Made by a program: the position numbers and the translations under genes
Notes under the pieces: generated by a model
Seen by the model: the letters and a program-made list of their open reading frames with translations, nothing else
The model's database searches: none
Told to the model about the DNA's origin: nothing
Shown here: piece after piece, positions 59,811 through 64,000 of the stretch
How positions within the stretch are numbered: the stretch's first letter is position 1
How the letters are laid out: each line of letters starts with the position of its first letter
DNA from: Alphaproteobacteria bacterium UBA1301
Lineage (GTDB): Bacteria > Pseudomonadota > Alphaproteobacteria > Micropepsales > Micropepsaceae
DNA length: 64,000 bases
Reading direction: 5' to 3'
NCBI GenBank assembly: GCA_002307725.1
Contig: DBUB01000018.1
Coordinates: 243,665 to 307,664 of the forward strand

Positions 59811-60413
59811 ATGCTGCGCTTACCCAATATTCTGACGCTGTTCCGTATCGCACTGGTACCGGTGTTTGCCGTCGCCTTCGTGATGCCTGGCGATAACGCC
59901 CGGCTGATTGCGCTCGGCATCTTCTGCCTGGCCGGGATCAGCGACGCGCTCGACGGGCTGGCCGCTCGCAAGCTGAATGCTGGCAGCGATTTCGGCCGCA
60001 TGCTCGACCCCATCGCCGACAAAATCCTGGTCGGGGTGGCGTTGATGCTGCTGGTGGCGGAAGGCGGCATTATTCAGTTCACCCTCGATCCCGAAGGGTT
60101 GCGCGGCCTGCTCAAGCTGGTGCCGGCGCTGGTGATTCTCTCCCGCGAGTTCCTGGTTTCCGGCTTGCGCGAATTTCTGGCGGGCGCCAACGTCAGCGTG
60201 CCGGTAACCTTCCTCGCCAAGATCAAGACCGTGGTGCAGATGTTCGCTATCGGCGCCATGATTCTGGGGCCCATCGCCGACCAGATCGTGCCCGGCGCCC
60301 TCGCCTTCGCCTATGTCGCCCTGTGGGTGGCCGCGGGCCTGACGGTGGCGACCGGTTACGTCTATCTGCGCGCCGGCCTCATCCATACCCGCCGCCGCGA
60401 GACGGCGGCTTGA
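59811..60413 (+). CDS. pgsA: Phosphatidylglycerophosphate synthase
   Basis: 200 residues from MLRLPNILTLFRIALVPVF; an ATG 27 bp upstream is possible. CDP-alcohol transferase motif in DALDGLAARKLNAGSDFGRM and LDPIADK (DGX2ARX8GX3DX3D). Integral membrane enzyme making PGP from CDP-diacylglycerol. It overlaps moaD by its stop codon. Confidence 0.94.
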   Translation: MLRLPNILTLFRIALVPVFAVAFVMPGDNARLIALGIFCLAGISDALDGLAARKLNAGSDFGRMLDPIADKILVGVALMLLVAEGGIIQFTLDPEGLRGLLKLVPALVILSREFLVSGLREFLAGANVSVPVTFLAKIKTVVQMFAIGAMILGPIADQIVPGALAFAYVALWVAAGLTVATGYVYLRAGLIHTRRRETAA

Positions 60414-60661
60414 GGCTCCTCTACTTCGCGTCCGTGCGCCAGAAGCTCGGGTGGGGCGAAGAGACCCTGGCCCTGCCCGGCGATGTGACGACCGTCGGGG
60501 CGCTGGCCGCCTTTTTGGCCGCGCGGGGACCATCTTACGCCGCAGTGTTCACCGACCTCCGCCCCTTGCGCGCCGCCGTCAACCAGACCCATGCCCGCTT
60601 CGAGGATCCGGTCGGCGACGGCGACGAAGTGGCGTTTTTTCCCCCGGTGACAGGCGGCTGA
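60410..60661 (+). CDS. moaD: Molybdopterin synthase small subunit
   Basis: 83 residues from TTG 60410, which overlaps the pgsA TGA (TTGA). Ubiquitin-like fold LLYFASVRQKLGWGEETLAL, ending PPVTGG, the double glycine that carries thiocarboxylate. moaE starts 2 bp after the stop. Confidence 0.93.
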   Translation: MRLLYFASVRQKLGWGEETLALPGDVTTVGALAAFLAARGPSYAAVFTDLRPLRAAVNQTHARFEDPVGDGDEVAFFPPVTGG

Positions 60662-60663
60662 TC

Positions 60664-61095
60664 ATGGACATCTTGATCCGCATCCAAACCGAGCCGTTCG
60701 ACGCCGCCGCGGTGCTGGAACGCTTTGCGGCCGGTGCGGTGGTGAGTTTCATCGGCCGCGTCCGGGCCGAGCCGGGGCTTCAGGCGCTGCGGCTCGAACA
60801 TTATCCCGGCATGACCGAGGCCGAAATCGAGCGGGCGGTGGCCGAGGCCGGCCAGCGCTGGCCCCTGACCGGCGCGGCGATCCTCCACCGCGTCGGCGAA
60901 CTCAAACCCGGGGAGCCAATCGTGCTGGTGGCCGCCGCGGCCGAGCACCGCCACGAAGCCTTTGCCGCCTGCGAATTCCTGATCGACCACCTCAAAACCA
61001 AGGCGCCCTTCTGGAAAGAAGAGCGCCTCGTTTCTGGATCGCATTGGGTCGACGCCAAAGCGAGCGACGACGATGCCGCCGCGCGCTGGGGTTAG
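60664..61095 (+). CDS. moaE: Molybdopterin synthase large subunit
   Basis: 143 residues. GAVVSFIGRVRAEPG, then LEHYPGMTEAEIE, HRVGELKPGEPIVLVAAAAE and the catalytic-lysine region HLKTKAPFWKEE. Works with MoaD to convert precursor Z to molybdopterin. The stop overlaps the stop of convergent ilvE by 4 bp. Confidence 0.95.
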   Translation: MDILIRIQTEPFDAAAVLERFAAGAVVSFIGRVRAEPGLQALRLEHYPGMTEAEIERAVAEAGQRWPLTGAAILHRVGELKPGEPIVLVAAAAEHRHEAFAACEFLIDHLKTKAPFWKEERLVSGSHWVDAKASDDDAAARWG

Positions 61096-61988
61096 AGGAC
61101 CACCACCGACTTTTCCCGCCGCACGTCGGCCGAATAGTCGTTCAGCAGGCCCCGCGAAATGTCGCCCGGGGTGAATTTGTAAGGCCCTATCTCCGACACC
61201 GGCGTCACTTCCGCCGCCGTCCCACAGAGGAAGGCTTCGGAGAAGTCCGCCATCTCTTCCGGCTTGATGTGGCGTTCGATCACTTGCAGCTGGCGGATGC
61301 GCGCCAACGCCTCGACCGAGCGCCGCGTGATGCCGTTGAGGAAGCAATCGGGCGTCGGCGTATGCAAAACGCCATCCTTAACGAAGATGATATTGGCGCC
61401 GGTCGATTCAGCGACATAGCCGCGATAATCCAGCATCAGCGCATCGGTGTAGCCTTTGTCCTCGGCAGCGTGCTTGGACATGGTGCAGATCATATAGAGA
61501 CCGGCCGCCTTGGCCGCCGTCGGCGCAGTATCGGGCGCCGGACGCTTCCACTGCGAAATGTCGAGCCGGATGCCCTTCATCTTGGTTTCGGGATCGAAAT
61601 AGGACGGCCACGACCAGGTGGCGACCGCCACATGCGTCTTGGTCTGCTGGGCGCTGACCGCCATCATTTCGCTGCCGCGCCACACCACCGGGCGGATATA
61701 GGCGTCGGTGTACTTCTGCACCGCGCAGGCGTCCATGCAGGCCTTGTTGATCTCGTCGATGGTGTACGGAATTTTGATGCCGAGGATGCGGGCGCTTTCG
61801 AACAAGCGCTCGGTGTGCTCCTTCAGCTTGTAGATGCGCCCCGAATACATCCGCTCGCCTTCGAACACGCAGGAGGCGTAATGCAGGCCGTGGGTGAGTA
61901 CGTGAATCTTGGCGTCCTTCCAGGGGACCAGCTTGCCGTCAAACCACAGCGAACCGTCACGCATGTCGAAGGGGATCACATCGGCCAT
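61092..61988 (-). CDS. ilvE: Branched-chain amino acid aminotransferase
   Basis: 298 residues from MADVIPFDMRDGSLWFDGKL, with AAGGAAAAAGAG upstream. Fold-type IV PLP enzyme; PLP lysine in PTAAKAAGLY, plus LDYRGYVAESTGANIIFVKD and FLNGITRRSVEALA. Last step of Val, Ile and Leu synthesis. Normal length. Confidence 0.93.
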   Translation of the reverse strand: MADVIPFDMRDGSLWFDGKLVPWKDAKIHVLTHGLHYASCVFEGERMYSGRIYKLKEHTERLFESARILGIKIPYTIDEINKACMDACAVQKYTDAYIRPVVWRGSEMMAVSAQQTKTHVAVATWSWPSYFDPETKMKGIRLDISQWKRPAPDTAPTAAKAAGLYMICTMSKHAAEDKGYTDALMLDYRGYVAESTGANIIFVKDGVLHTPTPDCFLNGITRRSVEALARIRQLQVIERHIKPEEMADFSEAFLCGTAAEVTPVSEIGPYKFTPGDISRGLLNDYSADVRREKSVVVL

Positions 61989-62054
61989 TCTCTTTTTCCT
62001 TTCGCTTCCTGGCGCCCCTTGCCTTGACGCCAAGTGGGGCCTATTTATGTCAGC

Positions 62055-62549
62055 ATGTCTGACGTAAAAAGCGGCAATGCGCCGCCTGATACCCGTGCAT
62101 TATACCTTAGCGATGAGGCGCTAAAGCAAGGATTGGATTTGCTCTTCGTCGCCGCACGCGACGTTGCGGGCAAAAGCGCCGTCGTCTTGGCCCAAGCAGG
62201 TTTAGGGCGCGCCCATGCCCGGGCTTTGCACTTCATTGCGCGGTATCCGGGACTTTCCGTCGCCGAATTGCTGGGCTTCCTCAAGATCACCAAGCAGAGC
62301 CTCAATCGCGTGATGGGCGACCTCTTGGCTGGCGGCTTCGTGGAACGCAAGACAGGTATGCAGGATCGTCGTACCCGCTCGCTACAGCTCACGCCGGCCG
62401 GCAAGGTGCTGGCTGATGCGGTATGGAGCGCCCAGCGTCCGATGATCGCGGCCGCTTTCAAGGCCGCTGGCCAAGAGGCGGTGGGCGGCTATCGCAAAGT
62501 TTTGATCGGCATGGCCGGCGATCCCGAGCGCTGGAGGAAAAATTCATGA
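62055..62549 (+). CDS. MarR-family regulator (PetP-like)
   Basis: 164 residues from MSDVKSGNAPPDTRALYLSD. Winged helix YPGLSVAELLGFLKITKQSL then GFVERKTGMQDRRTRSLQLT. It overlaps the response regulator gene by 4 bp. A MarR gene coupled to an OmpR-type regulator is the petP-petR arrangement known from Rhodobacter, where it affects cytochrome synthesis. Equivalence is inference. Confidence 0.88.
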   Translation: MSDVKSGNAPPDTRALYLSDEALKQGLDLLFVAARDVAGKSAVVLAQAGLGRAHARALHFIARYPGLSVAELLGFLKITKQSLNRVMGDLLAGGFVERKTGMQDRRTRSLQLTPAGKVLADAVWSAQRPMIAAAFKAAGQEAVGGYRKVLIGMAGDPERWRKNS

Positions 62550-63244
62550 ATGGCACCGTACAAGATCCGCATCTTCTGGTCGTCGATGACGACGAGCGCC
62601 TGCGGGCGTTGTTACAGAAATACCTGTCCTCCAATGGGTATCGCGTCAGCGCCGCCGCCAATGCCGCCGATGCACGGGCGTTGATGAAGTCGATGGCGTT
62701 CGATCTTCTGATCCTGGATGTGATGATGCCGGGTGAATCCGGATTCGATCTTGCCCAAAGCGTGCGCGGCTCCTCCGACATCCCGATCCTGATGCTGACC
62801 GCCAAAAGTGAGGCCGAAGACCGCATTACCGGCTTGGAAAAAGGCGCCGACGATTATCTGACCAAGCCGTTTGAGCCACGCGAATTGTTGCTCCGCATCG
62901 CCTCGCTGCTGCGCCGCGCCGCCCCGCCCGCCCGCTCGGCCACCGGCGAGGTGCAAATGGGCGATTGCGTCTACGATTCCGAGCGCAAACAGCTCAAGAA
63001 GAAGGGCCGGCCGATCAAGCTGACGAGTTCGGAAAACGCGCTGCTGCAACTTTTCGCCGCCAATGCGGGCCGCAGCTTTTCCCGCGCCGATCTATGCTCC
63101 CGGCTGGGCGTCGCCCTCGAACGCTCGATCGACGTGCAAGTGACGCGCCTGCGCAAGAAGATCGAAGAAGACCCCAAGCTGCCGCTCTATCTGCAAACCG
63201 TCAGAGGGGTGGGCTATGTCCTCGTCCCAGACCGCGTCGACTAA
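62546..63244 (+). CDS. OmpR-family response regulator (PetR-like)
   Basis: 232 residues from MNGTVQDPHLLVVDDDERLR. Receiver domain with acidic pair in VVDDDE, phosphoacceptor aspartate in DLLILDVMMPGESG and KPFEPREL; C-terminal winged helix with LTSSENALLQLFAANAGRSF and RGVGYVLV. Middle gene of a coupled three-gene operon. Confidence 0.93.
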   Translation: MNGTVQDPHLLVVDDDERLRALLQKYLSSNGYRVSAAANAADARALMKSMAFDLLILDVMMPGESGFDLAQSVRGSSDIPILMLTAKSEAEDRITGLEKGADDYLTKPFEPRELLLRIASLLRRAAPPARSATGEVQMGDCVYDSERKQLKKKGRPIKLTSSENALLQLFAANAGRSFSRADLCSRLGVALERSIDVQVTRLRKKIEEDPKLPLYLQTVRGVGYVLVPDRVD

Positions 63245-64000
63245 AACCTTCAACTGGTCGCAGCTCAGGCCTGGCCGTTTGATGAAACGGGCGATGCCCC
63301 GCGGCCTCTTCCCGCGCTCGCTGATCATCATCGTGGCGCCGATGGTGATCCTACAGGCGATCGTCTCCTATGTCTTCTTTGAACGCGACCTCGAAACCAC
63401 CACGCGGCGCATGGCGCAGGCGGCCGCCTCCGATATCGCCCTATTGATCGCCCAGGAAGACGCCCGCAAGAGTCCCTGGCGCGAAAAATATCGCGATATG
63501 GCCGCCCGGCAGCTCAATTACGAGCTGCGTTTCGAGCCCGGCGTACATATTCCGCCACCGACCCATATCCACAACCGCACCATCGACAAGGCGCTCGATA
63601 AAGTCATCGCTGAGCAAATCGGCGAGAAGCGCCACTTCGTGATTTCGACCCTGCCCGGCAAACAGAAATTTCTGATCAGCGTCGAAGTGCATGACGGCGT
63701 GCTGCATGCCGTGGTGCCGCGCGACCGGATCACGGTGTCGAGCCCCGACATCTTCATTCTGTTGATGACATTGTCGTCGCTGATCCTGCTGACCGTCGCG
63801 ATCCTGTTCCTGCGCAACCAGGTGCGCCCGATCGAACGGCTGGCGCGCGCCGCCGACGCCTTCGGCAAAGGCCGCGATGTGCCGGACTTCAAGCCCTATG
63901 GCGCCACCGAAGTGCGCCGCGCCGCTCAGGCCTTCCTCACCATGCGCGAGCGCATCAATCGCCACGTCCAGCAGCGCACCGAGATGCTGGCGGGTGTCAG
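63216..64000 (+). CDS. EnvZ-type sensor histidine kinase (3' end outside window)
   Basis: At least 261 codons from MSSSQTASTKTFNWSQLRPG, overlapping the response regulator by 29 bp. Two membrane segments (SLIIIVAPMVILQAIVSYVF and IFILLMTLSSLILLTVAILF) flank a periplasmic domain of about 130 residues. A HAMP domain follows (RNQVRPIERLARAADAFGKG). The sequence stops at the start of the dimerisation helix (QRTEMLAGV). It is the cognate kinase of the adjacent regulator. Confidence 0.92.
   Translation, partial: MSSSQTASTKTFNWSQLRPGRLMKRAMPRGLFPRSLIIIVAPMVILQAIVSYVFFERDLETTTRRMAQAAASDIALLIAQEDARKSPWREKYRDMAARQLNYELRFEPGVHIPPPTHIHNRTIDKALDKVIAEQIGEKRHFVISTLPGKQKFLISVEVHDGVLHAVVPRDRITVSSPDIFILLMTLSSLILLTVAILFLRNQVRPIERLARAADAFGKGRDVPDFKPYGATEVRRAAQAFLTMRERINRHVQQRTEMLAGV

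Noticed and set aside
1..64000. Search for tRNA, rRNA, complete insertion sequence, integrase or prophage genes
   Set aside because: None recognised on either strand; acquired genes appear as small cassettes without their own mobility genes.

Overview
The window is about 64 kb of a GC-rich chromosome that reads as an alphaproteobacterium. The evidence is the lineage-typical genes: DUF1491, DUF2336, DUF2849-cysI-DUF934, DUF6456 beside a DnaA-domain-IV-like protein, a DivJ/PleC-type kinase, FolM-like SDR with folB, and a MarR gene coupled to an OmpR-type regulator and EnvZ-like kinase. The gene set (GH9 cellulase, respiratory NO reductase) suggests a soil or plant-associated heterotroph; genus cannot be fixed from sequence alone. 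No rRNA, tRNA, CRISPR array, prophage or complete insertion sequence was recognised.

Layout. 1-9.6 kb: quinol NO reductase (cut by the left edge) divergent from a class II hybrid-cluster protein, sharing an intergenic 10-mer that points at both genes; a GH9 cellulase; the sulfite reductase operon (DUF2849, cysI, DUF934); a Spy-like periplasmic protein. 9.8-19.1 kb: fold-III amino-acid decarboxylase, DUF2336 protein, prfC, DUF1491, two divergent histidine kinases, a DUF6456/DnaA-like pair. 19.1-20.8 kb: an AT-richer patch with a two-gene HEPN-type cassette. 20.8-29.9 kb: small envelope proteins, DUF4424, a LiuR-like MerR regulator beside a decayed acyl-CoA synthetase, DUF1499, small membrane proteins, an orphan N-terminal part of an Mrr-type restriction family, rhodanese, and a WYL regulator divergent from a GST.

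29.9-41 kb: BlaR1/BlaI-like pair, orphan HigA, MazF/AbrB-type toxin-antitoxin, a secreted beta-propeller gene lying between two 108-bp copies of the uvrB promoter and start, uvrB, a HigB-HigA-AbiGi-like three-gene set, thymidine kinase. 41-53.5 kb: a Cu/Zn-SOD-like protein lacking metal ligands, cold-shock protein with a long leader, PAS protein and quinone reductase, azoreductase, LysR and two SDRs, cutA, glnD, a Fic protein with an array of operator-like repeats, trpS. 53.5-64 kb: ClpP-fold protease, FolM-like SDR and folB, a low-GC membrane protein, a toxin-antitoxin locus whose toxin is broken by a palindromic element, a 234-bp nested inverted-repeat element, uvrC, pgsA, moaD, moaE, ilvE, and the MarR/response regulator/kinase operon cut by the right edge.

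The strongest theme is a housekeeping backbone punctuated by defence or addiction modules (HEPN cassette, MazF, HigBA plus AbiGi, broken HigBA, Fic, Mrr-family remnant) and by small palindromic elements. The best candidates for something undescribed are the HEPN cassette with an apparent CTG start, the HigB-HigA-AbiGi operon, and the beta-propeller gene bracketed by a duplicated uvrB promoter.
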